Source: Cryomorpha sp963836915 (lineage in GTDB: Bacteria > Bacteroidota > Bacteroidia > Flavobacteriales_D > Cryomorphaceae). Taken from it: 64,000 nt of DNA. Numbering within the stretch: position 1 is the first letter of the stretch; the number at the start of each line of letters is the position of its first letter. The stretch lies in the NCBI GenBank assembly GCA_963836915.1, contig CAWILH010000002.1, positions 1 through 64,000 of the forward strand. The letters are read 5' to 3'. The notes below the pieces were generated by a model, which was given only the letters and a program-made list of their open reading frames with translations, did not search any database and was not told the origin of the DNA. This document shows positions 17,054 to 25,908 of the stretch, piece by piece. Both the position numbers and the translations under genes were made by a program.

Positions 17054-18079
17054 ATATGCTGATGTTGACATTAATTAAATATACTAATCTGCAATGATGC
17101 ACCTGCTTGATGCGACTGCGACAAGTATTCGTTCAAAAAGTTTTTTCCCAAAGTATCTTCTGTTCAGTTTATAGCAGAATTCGTCCAAATAATCCTGAGG
17201 GTTTTCACCGTCTATCTTATGGTATATGCCCAGTAGTGTTCTTTTGGCGTTGCTGATGGCGATATGCACCCATTTCAATGCGCTGTTCGTGATTTTGTAG
17301 TCCGAATTTAATTGAACGTGGTTTTCTACATATTTTGCAAAATCAACATAACTTGTTGATTTGTCCGAAATTATCGTGGAGTCGGATTCGATGTTCTGCG
17401 CTACACAGGCGTTCGCTCCATCAGCTTTAGATCCGGGCAGCACAAACATTTTAAAGTGCCTGCATCGGGAGCTTTTGCGACCTGTTCCCACATCTTCGAG
17501 CTGTGCGGATTCTGCCATAACAGCTACGCTTTGCTTGCGCTGGCTGCCTTTTCCTTGTTTGAGTTTAACAGTGTGGGGGGTAGCCTTGATGAAATAACCT
17601 TCGTCAAACACCACCATCCCTTTTAATTTGTATGGCCCATCGCGCTGACCCATGGCCTTTCGTAACTTTTTCATCATATACCACACGGGTTCATACCTTT
17701 TCATATCAAGTTGCTTTTGCACTTCGTGCGCCGAAAAGCATTTTTTGGTCATTCCCATAAGTGCCATGCCTTTGTACCAAGTCATCAAAGGAAGGTACCT
17801 ATGCTCCATAACTGTTCCGCTTCTTATCCCTGTCCGAAAACCACATTCCGCGCACTTCCACTGATACCGCGTGGACAACCAATAATGACGGCTACTGGCA
17901 CAGTTTTTACAAACGATCCCTTGCGCTTCACGCTTTTCTTTCATTTCCATCCGGCACCTGTGCTCGTCTGGAAAGGCAGAATTAAAATCAAGTATATTCA
18001 TATCTTTATCATTTGGCTGTAAAGCAAACACTTGAGAACGTAACCTATTTACGTGGTGCATAAAAAGGGATCAGCATAT
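17054..18079. mobile_element. IS1595-family insertion sequence (copy 1)
   Basis: About 1026 bp bounded by ATATGCTGAT (17054-17063) and its complement ATCAGCATAT (18070-18079). It encloses one transposase. A second internal match, GGTGCAT, also appears near both ends. I could not find a convincing 8-bp target duplication, so the exact ends are tentative. It marks the left border of the accessory island. Confidence 0.75.
17084..18001 (-). CDS. IS1595-family transposase
   Basis: From the ATG at 18001 the product has 305 residues. It has an N-terminal zinc ribbon (CKNCASSRHYWLSTRYQWKCAECGFRTG) and a DDE/ISXO2-like catalytic domain (VVFDEGYF, IISDKSTSYVDFA, KWVHIAISNAKRTLLGIYHKI with the NxxLLG-type ending of the family). 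An in-frame extension to 18061 is possible, but the paralogue at 21885 also begins MNIL. The protein is about 60% similar to that paralogue by eye. Confidence 0.9.
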   Translation of the reverse strand: MNILDFNSAFPDEHRCRMEMKEKREAQGIVCKNCASSRHYWLSTRYQWKCAECGFRTGIRSGTVMEHRYLPLMTWYKGMALMGMTKKCFSAHEVQKQLDMKRYEPVWYMMKKLRKAMGQRDGPYKLKGMVVFDEGYFIKATPHTVKLKQGKGSQRKQSVAVMAESAQLEDVGTGRKSSRCRHFKMFVLPGSKADGANACVAQNIESDSTIISDKSTSYVDFAKYVENHVQLNSDYKITNSALKWVHIAISNAKRTLLGIYHKIDGENPQDYLDEFCYKLNRRYFGKKLFERILVAVASSRCIIAD

Positions 18080-18129
18080 TAACTTTGGCTGATTGTGATC
18101 TATTTAGCAACTAAAAACGGCGTCCAGAT

Positions 18130-18184
18130 ATATGCGATATATACGGAAGTTCTCACCGAACTTCCGTATACGCATATGTTGTAG
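18130..18184 (+). other. attC-like palindrome preceding the nuclease cassette
   Basis: Arms TATACGGAAGTTC (18140-18152) and GAACTTCCGTATA (18158-18170) are perfectly complementary around a five-base loop. They are extended outward by ATATGCG and CGCATAT. The hairpin is followed at once by GTTGTAG (18178-18184), which fits the start of an integron R' core. This matches the L''/L' plus R' layout of an attC site. The left R'' is unclear, possibly lost with the IS1595 insertion. Confidence 0.6.
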
Positions 18185-18205
18185 CAAATTTGAGAAAATC
18201 GAAAT

Positions 18206-19123
18206 ATGGAACAAACCATAATACCAGTTGAGTCAATTCGAGAAAGAGATGTAGATTTAATTTTACTTGAAGAATTATCGACTGACAATTCATTTTGCGA
18301 ATGGTTTATTAGAGAATTAGACCTGCCAGGCTTGACTTCTGTAAATGGAGCTTGGAGAAGTATTTCAGCTTTTGGACTTGGAGAAACCGACATCCTATTT
18401 TCATACAACTCAAATGATAAAAAGATATTTGTTCTCATTGAAAACAAATTGGATACTTCATTTCAAAACGAACAGTTCAATCGGTATATAAAACGTGCTG
18501 ACGAATATTTGACCAAAAAAGAATGCGACAATGCTTTTGCTATCTTGATTGCACCAAACCTATATTGCGAAAATCAAAGTGATTTTGAAAATTGCTTGAC
18601 TTACGAAACAATTGCAGAAAGACTTGAATTTGTTGGAACAAAAAGAAATTTATTCAAAACTAATTTATTGCAAATCGCAACTGAAAAATTAAGACGTGGT
18701 TATCAACCAGTAAATTCTGTTCCAGTCCAAAACTTTTGGTATTCTTATTGGCGATATAAAGAAGAAAAATATCCGAGTTTGATAATGAAAAAACCAGACA
18801 TTGTTCCTCATAATAGCGATTGGCCAATGCTCTTTGATAACAGATTAAAGAATATTGTATTTTATCACAAACTCGGACAAGGAAATACAGATGCAACCTT
18901 TAAAGGCTTTCCAGAAGAAGTTGAATTTAAAATAAAAGAATTAGTTCCTGAATGGGCAAAATTTGAAAAGCACAGCAAAAGTTTTTCAGTAAGAGTTTAT
19001 TCAGGAAAAATTGACAGAACAAAGGATTTTATTAAACAGATTGACAACGTAGATAACGGACTGAAAAACCTTGAACGGCTGAGAAATTGGATAATCGAAA
19101 ATGAAAACTTGCTACAACAATGA
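18206..19123 (+). CDS. PD-(D/E)XK nuclease family protein (cassette-borne)
   Basis: 305 residues, AT-rich. A PD-(D/E)XK core lies at about residues 55-85: GLGETDILFSYNSNDKKIFVLIENKLD, with Glu-Thr-Asp and the ExK of IENK as candidate metal ligands. The C-terminal half (SYWRYKEEKYPSL, FPEEVEFKIKEL) resembles bacterial PDDEXK_4/DUF-type nucleases often found in defence or cassette settings. The ORF fills a cassette bounded by GTTGTAGCAA and TTGCTACAAC. Its last codons overlap the attC-like R'' box. Role unknown; a DNA-targeting defence protein is plausible but not shown. Confidence 0.78.
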   Translation: MEQTIIPVESIRERDVDLILLEELSTDNSFCEWFIRELDLPGLTSVNGAWRSISAFGLGETDILFSYNSNDKKIFVLIENKLDTSFQNEQFNRYIKRADEYLTKKECDNAFAILIAPNLYCENQSDFENCLTYETIAERLEFVGTKRNLFKTNLLQIATEKLRRGYQPVNSVPVQNFWYSYWRYKEEKYPSLIMKKPDIVPHNSDWPMLFDNRLKNIVFYHKLGQGNTDATFKGFPEEVEFKIKELVPEWAKFEKHSKSFSVRVYSGKIDRTKDFIKQIDNVDNGLKNLERLRNWIIENENLLQQ

Positions 19124-19242
19124 ATAACACAAATTGCGGAATACCTTCCAAAAATGCCATTTTTGAGTACCTTTAAAATTACCTTTTTAACTGATAAATT
19201 CGAGTTTCCAAGCCGCAACTTGCGTTATTCGGGACGTTGTGC
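19111..19242 (+). other. attC-like recombination site after the nuclease cassette
   Basis: 132 bp. R''-like GCTACAAC (19111-19118); L'' GAATAACACAAATTGCGG (19122-19139); L' CCGCAACTTGCGTTATTC (19213-19230), complementary to L'' at 16 of 18 positions; R'-like GTTGTGC (19236-19242). A variable centre of about 73 bp separates the arms. This is the imperfect-palindrome organisation of integron attC sites. Confidence 0.75.
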
Positions 19243-19358
19243 CTCATTGTGAAAAGCCGACCGCACAAACAGCACATTTGGTTTTTGCCGATACACAAGC
19301 CAACGCTTCAAAAACCAAAAGAGCTGTTTTTTGCCAACGCTTGACGGAATAAAATTTG

Positions 19359-19366
19359 TACCTTTG
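19359..19366 (+). promoter_or_regulatory. -7 promoter element of the copper block
   Basis: TACCTTTG fits TAnnTTTG, 14 bases before the ATG at 19381. TTG at 19341 lies upstream with shorter than usual spacing. It could drive the following copper genes independently of any array promoter. Confidence 0.5.
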
Positions 19367-19380
19367 CGTTTATTAAAAGT

Positions 19381-19752
19381 ATGACAAGATTTTTATACAT
19401 AGCATTACTTACTCTAATTGGTTTTATTACGACACCAACAGACACCTATGCTTGTGGGTCAAAATCTGAAAACACAGAAAATACTATCAATAAACAGTCA
19501 GATTCCAAAATGGAAAAAAAAGATTGTTGCGATAAAGAAAAAGGACAATGTGGTAAACACGGAAAAGATTGTGACGGAAACTGCGGTAATCCCGCTTGTC
19601 ATTGTCCTACTAATTGCACAAACTTTACAATCCCTTTTTTTGACGGACTTTCCCAAGTTAAAGTAGTCGTTAGAAAACCGAATTTTTACTATCAAGATAC
19701 CTATTATTCATCAGGGTTTCTTTCCATTTGGCTACCGCCCAAAATAGGCTAA
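19381..19752 (+). CDS. Secreted Cys-rich metal-associated protein
   Basis: 123 residues. An N-terminal hydrophobic signal (FLYIALLTLIGFIT) ends near YACGSKS. A cysteine-rich middle follows (CCDKEKGQCGKHGKDCDGNCG, NPACHCPTNC), giving ten cysteines in about 35 residues with His/Asp. The end is WLPPKIG. This looks like a periplasmic metal-binding or metallothionein-like protein, but no named family is recognised. It opens the copper-handling gene group. Confidence 0.65.
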   Translation: MTRFLYIALLTLIGFITTPTDTYACGSKSENTENTINKQSDSKMEKKDCCDKEKGQCGKHGKDCDGNCGNPACHCPTNCTNFTIPFFDGLSQVKVVVRKPNFYYQDTYYSSGFLSIWLPPKIG

Positions 19753-19843
19753 TTTCTTGCCCTGACAGCCATAGGTCTGTCCATACGAGAGCATTACCTT
19801 GCTTTCGCAATCAAATATTTTCAAGGACTTAAAATTTAAAAAA

Positions 19844-20707
19844 ATGAAATCAATAAAAATATTGATGGCAATTACTGTATTGCTATCGTTCACAGCGTTA
19901 AACGCTCAAATCAAAAACGCTAAAACCGAAAGCGTAAAAATTTACGGTAATTGTGGTATGTGCGAAAGTACCATTGAAAAAGCAGGAAATGTTAAGAAAG
20001 TAGCCGAAGTAGATTGGAATAAAGATACCAAAATGGCTACACTTACTTACGATGCGAGTAAAACCAATCAAGAAGAAATCTTGAAACGTATTGCATTAGC
20101 CGGTTATGACAGTGACCAATTTCTTGCACCTGATGATGTATATGACAAACTTCCTGGATGTTGTCAATACAACCGAGTAAAAAAATCGAAAATGGCAAAA
20201 TCAGAAGTTATGGAAGACCATTCTATGCACAATCACAATGGAACAAAGGACAAGCCAACAGAAACAAAGCAAGAAGTAAATCAACTGAAATCAGTTTTTG
20301 ATAACTACTTTTCTCTAAAAGATGCTTTGGTAAAATCTGACGGAAATTTGGCTTCTACCAAAGCCAAAGAATTACTTGCTTCAATTAAAGCTGTAGAAAT
20401 GGGGAAACTCACAACCGAAGAACATATGGTTTGGATGAAAGTAATGAAAGACTTGGCTTTTGATGCCGAACATATCGAAGAAACCAAAGATGCGGGGCAT
20501 CAGCGTGACCATTTCACGAGTTTGTCAAAAAATATGTACGAACTGATAAAGGTTTCCAAATCTGAAACGCCAGTTTACTATCAGTATTGCCCAATGTACA
20601 ATGACGGCAAAGGTGCAAATTGGTTGAGTAAAGAAAGTGGAATTAAAAACCCTTACTATGGCTCACAAATGCTCACTTGTGGAAAAACGGTTGAAACAAT
20701 TGAATAA
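19844..20707 (+). CDS. Heavy-metal-associated (HMA) domain protein with DUF3347
   Basis: From the ATG at 19844 the product has 287 residues. It has a signal peptide (ILMAITVLLSFTALNAQ), an HMA domain with the copper-binding loop GNCGMCEST (CxxC, about residue 40), and a CC motif in LPGCCQYN. It then has a His/Met-rich linker (DHSMHNHNGTK) and a DUF3347 domain (about 155-285) ending YYQYCPMYNDGKGANWLSKESG and GSQMLTCGKTVE. Members are periplasmic copper carriers linked to CusB-like efflux. It is followed by a second DUF3347 gene, suggesting a relay. Confidence 0.85.
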   Translation: MKSIKILMAITVLLSFTALNAQIKNAKTESVKIYGNCGMCESTIEKAGNVKKVAEVDWNKDTKMATLTYDASKTNQEEILKRIALAGYDSDQFLAPDDVYDKLPGCCQYNRVKKSKMAKSEVMEDHSMHNHNGTKDKPTETKQEVNQLKSVFDNYFSLKDALVKSDGNLASTKAKELLASIKAVEMGKLTTEEHMVWMKVMKDLAFDAEHIEETKDAGHQRDHFTSLSKNMYELIKVSKSETPVYYQYCPMYNDGKGANWLSKESGIKNPYYGSQMLTCGKTVETIE

Positions 20708-20728
20708 TAACAATAAAAAATTAAGAAA

Positions 20729-21355
20729 ATGAAAAATATCAATTTAAAATTAATGATTGCCTTATTAAGCGGAAGTTTAATTATGGCAAGTTGCGGAAAT
20801 AATTCCAAATCGGAAAACGATTCCCATCAGAATGAAGAAGGAATGGAACACGACCACTCCAATCACGAGCACGGAGGTACAGAAGAAAACAGAAATGTAT
20901 CTGCCAATATCGGGGAAATGAAGGGCGATATTTCTATTGTTTTAAGCGATTATTTTGCTTTGACAGAAAGTCTTGTTCAGGATGATGCAGCTGCTGCAGC
21001 AGAATCGTCTGAAAAGTTAGTGACTTCCTTAAAGGGATTTAAAGGTTCCAGACTTTCAGAAGATGAACAAAAGGAAGTGAATGATATTTTGGAAACTGCC
21101 ATTGAAAATGCAGAACACATTTCCGAAAATGCGGGGGAGATTAGTCATCAACGGGAACATTTGGTTTCTTTAAGCACAGACATTAAAGATTTGATAGCCA
21201 TTATCGGGACTTCTCAAAAATTATATGAAGCTTTCTGTCCAATGGCTAATAATAATAAAGGAGCCATTTGGATAAGCAACAAGGAAGCAATAAGTAATCC
21301 ATATATGGGAACTAAAATGCCAACGTGTGGGAAAGTTCAAAATGTTATCAACTAA
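20729..21355 (+). CDS. DUF3347 domain lipoprotein
   Basis: 208 residues. A lipobox (LSGSLIMASCGNN) marks it as a lipoprotein. A His-rich segment (HDHSNHEHGG) is followed by a DUF3347 domain with AFCPMANNNKGAIWISNKEAISNPYMGTKMPTCG, a Cys/Met pattern shared with the preceding protein. It probably binds copper on the periplasmic side. Its stop is immediately followed by the ATG of the haem-binding gene, showing an operon. Confidence 0.85.
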   Translation: MKNINLKLMIALLSGSLIMASCGNNSKSENDSHQNEEGMEHDHSNHEHGGTEENRNVSANIGEMKGDISIVLSDYFALTESLVQDDAAAAAESSEKLVTSLKGFKGSRLSEDEQKEVNDILETAIENAEHISENAGEISHQREHLVSLSTDIKDLIAIIGTSQKLYEAFCPMANNNKGAIWISNKEAISNPYMGTKMPTCGKVQNVIN

Positions 21356-21859
21356 ATGATGAAGTGGTTGAAAAGAATAGCGATTCTTTTGGTGGTTATA
21401 TTGGTCGGGGTGCAATTTATCCCGACTGATATTAACCAACAGGATTACATCCCAAAAGCTGACATTCGCTATATTTATGATGTTCCGGGAAACGTAATGA
21501 ATATTTTGCAAACTTCCTGTTACGATTGTCATAGCAATAACACCAAGTATCCTTGGTATAGCAATTTGCAACCTATGCGATTGTTAATGGATGGACATAT
21601 TCGTGAAGGAAAGGAAGAACTTAACTTCAATGAATTTGGTAATTATTCCCAACGTAAACAAAAAAACAAACTGGACAGAATTTCAAAACAGGTTAAGGCA
21701 GATGAAATGCCCTTGCCTTCATATCTTCTGATGCACAGTAACGCAAAACTTTCTGATGATGATAAACAAAAAATTATTAATTGGGTAGAGACCCGACTTA
21801 AACAAAATGAATTTGATCCCCCCGCAAGTTACCAGAACGTAAATCCATTACGTTGCTGA
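21356..21859 (+). CDS. Haem-binding domain protein (c-type CxxCH), C-terminus altered by IS1595
   Basis: 167 residues as sequenced. An N-terminal membrane anchor (RIAILLVVILVGVQFI) is followed by the haem attachment motif TSCYDCHSNNTKYPWYSNLQP (about residues 50-70) of the cytochrome-like haem_bd family. The protein faces the periplasm. The IS1595 copy 2 has inserted at the original stop. Removing the element and one copy of the 8-bp duplication gives RLKQNE followed by TAA. The residues after RLKQNE (FDPPASYQNVNPLRC) are therefore encoded by the IS end. Function probably survives because only a tail was added. Confidence 0.88.
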   Translation: MMKWLKRIAILLVVILVGVQFIPTDINQQDYIPKADIRYIYDVPGNVMNILQTSCYDCHSNNTKYPWYSNLQPMRLLMDGHIREGKEELNFNEFGNYSQRKQKNKLDRISKQVKADEMPLPSYLLMHSNAKLSDDDKQKIINWVETRLKQNEFDPPASYQNVNPLRC

Positions 21860-22807
21860 CATCTAGTTTTGAAGAAAAAACAAGATGAATATACTCAGAT
21901 TTATGGAAGAGTTTCCAAATAACGCGGCTTGCCAAGCTCATTTCAAGCTTCAACGAGAGCAGGAAGGAGTAAAATGCAAAAGGTGTAAAGGCATGGATCA
22001 CTATTGGCTTGCGAGTAAGGATCAATGGGAATGCAAAGCTTGTGCTTTCCGCACCACGCTTAAAAGTGGAAGTATTATGCACGGTTCAAAAGTCGATTTT
22101 CATACGTGGTACACAGCAATGGCGTTTATGACATTCAGTAAGAAGACTATTTCGGCGATGGAGCTTCAGCGCCAGCTGGAGCACCCAAAATACGATACCG
22201 TATGGCGACTGATGCATAAGATTCGGGATGCAATGGGTCAGCGCGACGCCCTTTACCATTTAGAAGGAGCTGTTGAATTTGACGAAGGGTACTTTGAAAA
22301 AGCGACTTCAGAAAAAATAAAACTTAAGCGGGGCAGGGGTTCACAAAGGCAAATGAATGTAGCCGTGATGGCTGAATCTACACCACTTGAAGACATTGAA
22401 ACAGGTGAAAAGGGTAGCCATTGCCGATATTTTAAAATGCAAGTGCTAAATGATCACAAAGCTGATACTGTAACCGAACTTGTTGAAGATAACTTTGATG
22501 AGTCTTGCATTGTGTTTTCAGATAAAAGCACCAGTTACGTTGATATAGCTGATCATGTAGAGGTGCACGTTACAGAAAAATCTGATAGGCATACCACTAA
22601 AACAACATTGAAATGGGTGCATATCGCAATAAGCAATGCAAAACGAACCTTGCTCGGGGTATTCCATAAGATAAAGGGAAAGTATTTGCAGTCATACTTG
22701 AATGAATTCTGTTACAAGCTGAACCACAGGTACTTTGGAAATAGAGTTTTTGACCGGTTAACGCTCGCAGTGGCTAAAACCTACTGGTAAGATATGGGGG
22801 GATCAAA
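21813..22807. mobile_element. IS1595-family insertion sequence (copy 2), with target duplication
   Basis: About 995 bp. The ends are imperfect inverted repeats: left TTGATCCCCCCGCAAGTTACCAG-like, right its complement ending CTGGTAAGATATGGGGGGATCAA. The element is flanked by the direct repeat AAATGAAT at 21805-21812 and 22808-22815, the 8-bp duplication expected of IS1595. It separates the haem-binding gene from the methyltransferase whose original start overlapped the duplication. Confidence 0.9.
21885..22790 (+). CDS. IS1595-family transposase
   Basis: 301 residues. An N-terminal zinc ribbon (CKRCKGMDHYWLASKDQWECKACAF) is followed by a DDE-type domain with EFDEGYFEKA, VFSDKSTSYVDIADH, and KWVHIAISNAKRTLLGVFHKI near the C-terminus. 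It is complete and probably active. It is related to but clearly distinct from the copy at 17084. Confidence 0.92.
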   Translation: MNILRFMEEFPNNAACQAHFKLQREQEGVKCKRCKGMDHYWLASKDQWECKACAFRTTLKSGSIMHGSKVDFHTWYTAMAFMTFSKKTISAMELQRQLEHPKYDTVWRLMHKIRDAMGQRDALYHLEGAVEFDEGYFEKATSEKIKLKRGRGSQRQMNVAVMAESTPLEDIETGEKGSHCRYFKMQVLNDHKADTVTELVEDNFDESCIVFSDKSTSYVDIADHVEVHVTEKSDRHTTKTTLKWVHIAISNAKRTLLGVFHKIKGKYLQSYLNEFCYKLNHRYFGNRVFDRLTLAVAKTYW

Positions 22808-22809
22808 AA

Positions 22810-23460
22810 ATGAATAAAATGAAATATATCCCTGCATTAGGTTACGATTTTTTAACAGCCTACTACGATATGGCAATAAAAATCACTATGCCCGAAAAGA
22901 AGTTCAGAAGGCTTTTGGTCGAAGAAATAAACCCACAAGCAAACGAACAGATTTTAGAGTTTGGTTTTGGTACAGGTCAAAATTTGCTTTTGGTACACAA
23001 GGCGAACCCAAATACAAAATTAGAAGGTTTGGATATTGACCATAAAGTAAAAGCCATTGCCGAGCATAAATTGGCAAAAGATAATATTGAAATCCCATTG
23101 CACTTGTACGATGGTAATGTTTTGCCTTTTGCCGACAATAGTTTTGAAAAAGTTTACAGTTGCTTGGTCTTTCATCAATTAGATGCTGAAACGAAACTGA
23201 ATTGCCTTAAAGAATTGCATCGTGTTATGAAACCCAACGGAAAACTCATTATTGCCGATTGGGGTAAAGCACAAAACAAATTGATGCGATTAACTTTTGG
23301 TTTAGTTCAGTTATTAGACGGTTTCAAAACTACCAATGATAATGTTAAAGGATTGATGCCCAATTTTATTTCAAAGGCAGGTTTTGAAGATGTAGTGGTA
23401 ACAAACTCTATCAATACAGCAATTGGCACATTTTCTTATTTCAACGCAATTAAAAAATGA
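22810..23460 (+). CDS. Class I SAM-dependent methyltransferase (UbiE-like)
   Basis: 216 residues from the ATG at 22810, which lies inside the IS1595 target duplication; the ATG at 22819 is an alternative. Motif I reads ILEFGFGTGQNLLLV, followed by LEGLDID, then motif II VYSCLVFHQLD and motif III LHRVMKPNGKLIIADWGK. The substrate is unknown. Similar genes accompany copper or mercury clusters in Bacteroidota. It was originally the gene directly after the haem-binding protein, before the IS1595 insertion. Confidence 0.85.
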   Translation: MNKMKYIPALGYDFLTAYYDMAIKITMPEKKFRRLLVEEINPQANEQILEFGFGTGQNLLLVHKANPNTKLEGLDIDHKVKAIAEHKLAKDNIEIPLHLYDGNVLPFADNSFEKVYSCLVFHQLDAETKLNCLKELHRVMKPNGKLIIADWGKAQNKLMRLTFGLVQLLDGFKTTNDNVKGLMPNFISKAGFEDVVVTNSINTAIGTFSYFNAIKK

Positions 23461-23471
23461 AATTTCTCAAA

Positions 23472-25730
23472 TGGATAATCAAAAAAATATTTTTAAAAAA
23501 CTGTTGCCGATAGTTGTTTTACTATTGGTAACTACAAACATATTCGCCCAAAAAGTGGTGCGATATGACCTTTACGTAAAAGATACCATCGTTAATTTTA
23601 CAGGAAAAGAAAAAAGGGCAATTGCCGTAAATGGGCAAATTCCTATGCCAACGCTCACGTTTACCGAAGGCGACACGGCAGAAATTTACGTACATAACCA
23701 ACTTAAAGAAGGTACATCCTTGCATTGGCACGGTTTGTATTTGCCTAATAAAGAAGACGGTGTGCCTTACTTAACCCAAATGCCCATTGAACCAAATACA
23801 ACACACGTTTATCGTTTTAAAATCATACAAAACGGAACACATTGGTATCATAGCCACAGCGGACTTCAAGAGCAAATAGGAATGTACGGTTCTCTGATTT
23901 TGAAAAAAAGAGAAGACGACCCTTCTTTCAGAAAAGGTATTGACGATTTGCCAACTGTTCCTGTCATTTTAAGCGAATGGACAGACTACAATCCAGATAA
24001 TGTACACCGTATGTTACACAATGCATCGGATTGGTTCGCAATTAAAAAAGGAACAACTCAAAGTTATGCTGAAGCCATTAGAGAAGGACATTTCAAAACG
24101 AAAGTTACTAACGAATGGAAACGAATGTTAGCAATGGATGTGAGTGATATTTATTACGATAAGTTTCTTATCAACGGAACATCAGAAAGTCAACTATCAC
24201 AATTCAAGGCGGGTGATAAAGTAAGATTGCGAATTTCAAACGGTGGTGCATCGTCCTATTTTTGGCTCACTTATGCAGGTGGAAAAATAACCGTAGTTGC
24301 CAATGACGGAAATGATGTAGAACCTGTGGAAGTGGATAGATTGATTATAGGCGTTTCAGAAACGTATGATGTAATCGTTACAATTCCAGCAGAAAATACG
24401 TCTTACGAATTTTTGGCTACACCCGAAGACCGCACCAAGTCGGCTTCTATCTATATTGGTTCAGGCATCAAACAGTTGGTAAATCCATTACCAAAATTGA
24501 AATATTTTGAAGGAATGAAGATGATGAACGATATGATGAAAATGAATGGGGATATGAAAGATATGGGTATGAATATGAGCCTGCAACAAATGGATATGAA
24601 CACAGTAATGTATCCTGAAATTACGGGCGAAAAGAAACCTATGAAAATGGATAAAATGCCAGAAATGGATATGGAGAATATTGAACGATTCCAATCACGG
24701 TTCAGGAAATACGGATATTGTAACCCTCAATTACGCTATGTTGAAATCACCTACAATAACAACGTTGCCAAAAGATGCACCAATCAGGGAATTAAGGTTT
24801 GAATTAACAGGCAATATGAACCGATATGTGTGGAGTATGGACAATAAAGTGCTTGCTGAAACCGATAAAATATTGATTAAAAAAGGAGAAGTTGTAAGAA
24901 TTACAATATACAATAATTCTATGATGCGACACCCTATGCACTTACACGGTCACGATTTTAGAGTTATCAATGGGCAAGGCGATTATGCACCACTCAAAAA
25001 CGTATTGGATATTATGCCTATGGAAACCAATGTAATTGAATTTGAAGCCAATTTAGAAGGCGATTGGTTTTTTCATTGTCATATTCTCTACCATATGATG
25101 GCAGGAATGAACCGTGTTTTTAGTTATGAAAACCAAGCTCCAAATCCGTTGTTGCCTGACAAAAAATGGGCTTACAAAAAATTACAGCGAGAAAGCAACG
25201 CTTTGCATTTTATGGCACAAAATGACTTTGCAACCAACGGAAATGACGGAATGGCAATGCTGCAAAATGCTCGATGGAGTTTTGGGACAGAATGGCGTTT
25301 GGGATATAACGACAGACACGGTTACGAGAGTGAAACGCACATTGGTAGATATATTGGAAAAATGCAATGGCTGCTGCCCTTTGTTGGATTTGATTGGCGT
25401 TACAGAAAATTAGGACATAACGAAGTAGAAACAAACCTATTCGGACAAAAAAATACCAAAGACAACCGTACACAATTCAGTCTTGGTGTTGCCTACACTT
25501 TGCCAATGCTTTTAATTTTGCAAACCGAAATCTATCAAGATGGAAATGTAAGAATTCAATTAAGGAGAGAAGATATACCCATATCAAAAAGGTTTAGAGC
25601 CACATTTATGGTAAATACTGACAAGGAATATATGGTTGGACTAAATTATATAGCAAGTAAAAATTTTGGATTTAAAACACATTACGATAGTGATATGGGA
25701 TTTGGTGTAGGATTGACATTGAATTATTAA
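23472..25730 (+). pseudogene. Multicopper oxidase (CopA-like) fused to an outer-membrane barrel, one-base frameshift
   Basis: Starts at the ATG at 23472 with a signal peptide (LLPIVVLLLVTTNIFAQ). Copper sites are seen in order: LHWHGLYLP, GTHWYHSHSGLQ, then a Met-rich loop (KMMNDMMKMNGDMKDMGMNM, about residue 360). After a frameshift near 24681 come HPMHLHGHDF and FHCHILYHMMAGM. Dropping one T in AATATTGAAC joins the parts as MENMNDSNHGSG. The last 200 residues contain alternating aromatic strands (WRLGYNDRHGYESETHIG, GFDWRYRKLG, VGLTLNY) like a CopB-type beta barrel. It presumably oxidises Cu(I) in the periplasm. An assembly indel is the likely cause of the break. Confidence 0.85.
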
Positions 25731-25848
25731 AGCCAACTCAGTAGCAATACACATTACCAAGTCGCACAAGGCGACACACAAACCAAAACTTGGCAAAGAG
25801 TATGGCTACCCCAACGCTGACTGACAAACTGAAAAAAGAAACAACGAA

Positions 25849-25900
25849 GGCACAACATTGAACTGTGGTAAAATCCAAGAAAATTGGTGACTTTTTAATG
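25849..25900 (+). other. Left half of an attC-like site, interrupted by IS110
   Basis: GGCACAAC (25849-25856) is the exact complement of the GTTGTGCC that opens the copper block at 19236-19243, as expected for a cassette's own R'' box. The following sequence has no matching L'/R' before the IS110 transposase, so the site appears to be split by that element. Confidence 0.5.
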
Positions 25901-25908
25901 TGTTTTTT

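Noticed and set aside
17054..18079. 8-bp target duplication of IS1595 copy 1
   Set aside because: Flanking bases do not match; either the ends are slightly misplaced or the flank was rearranged.
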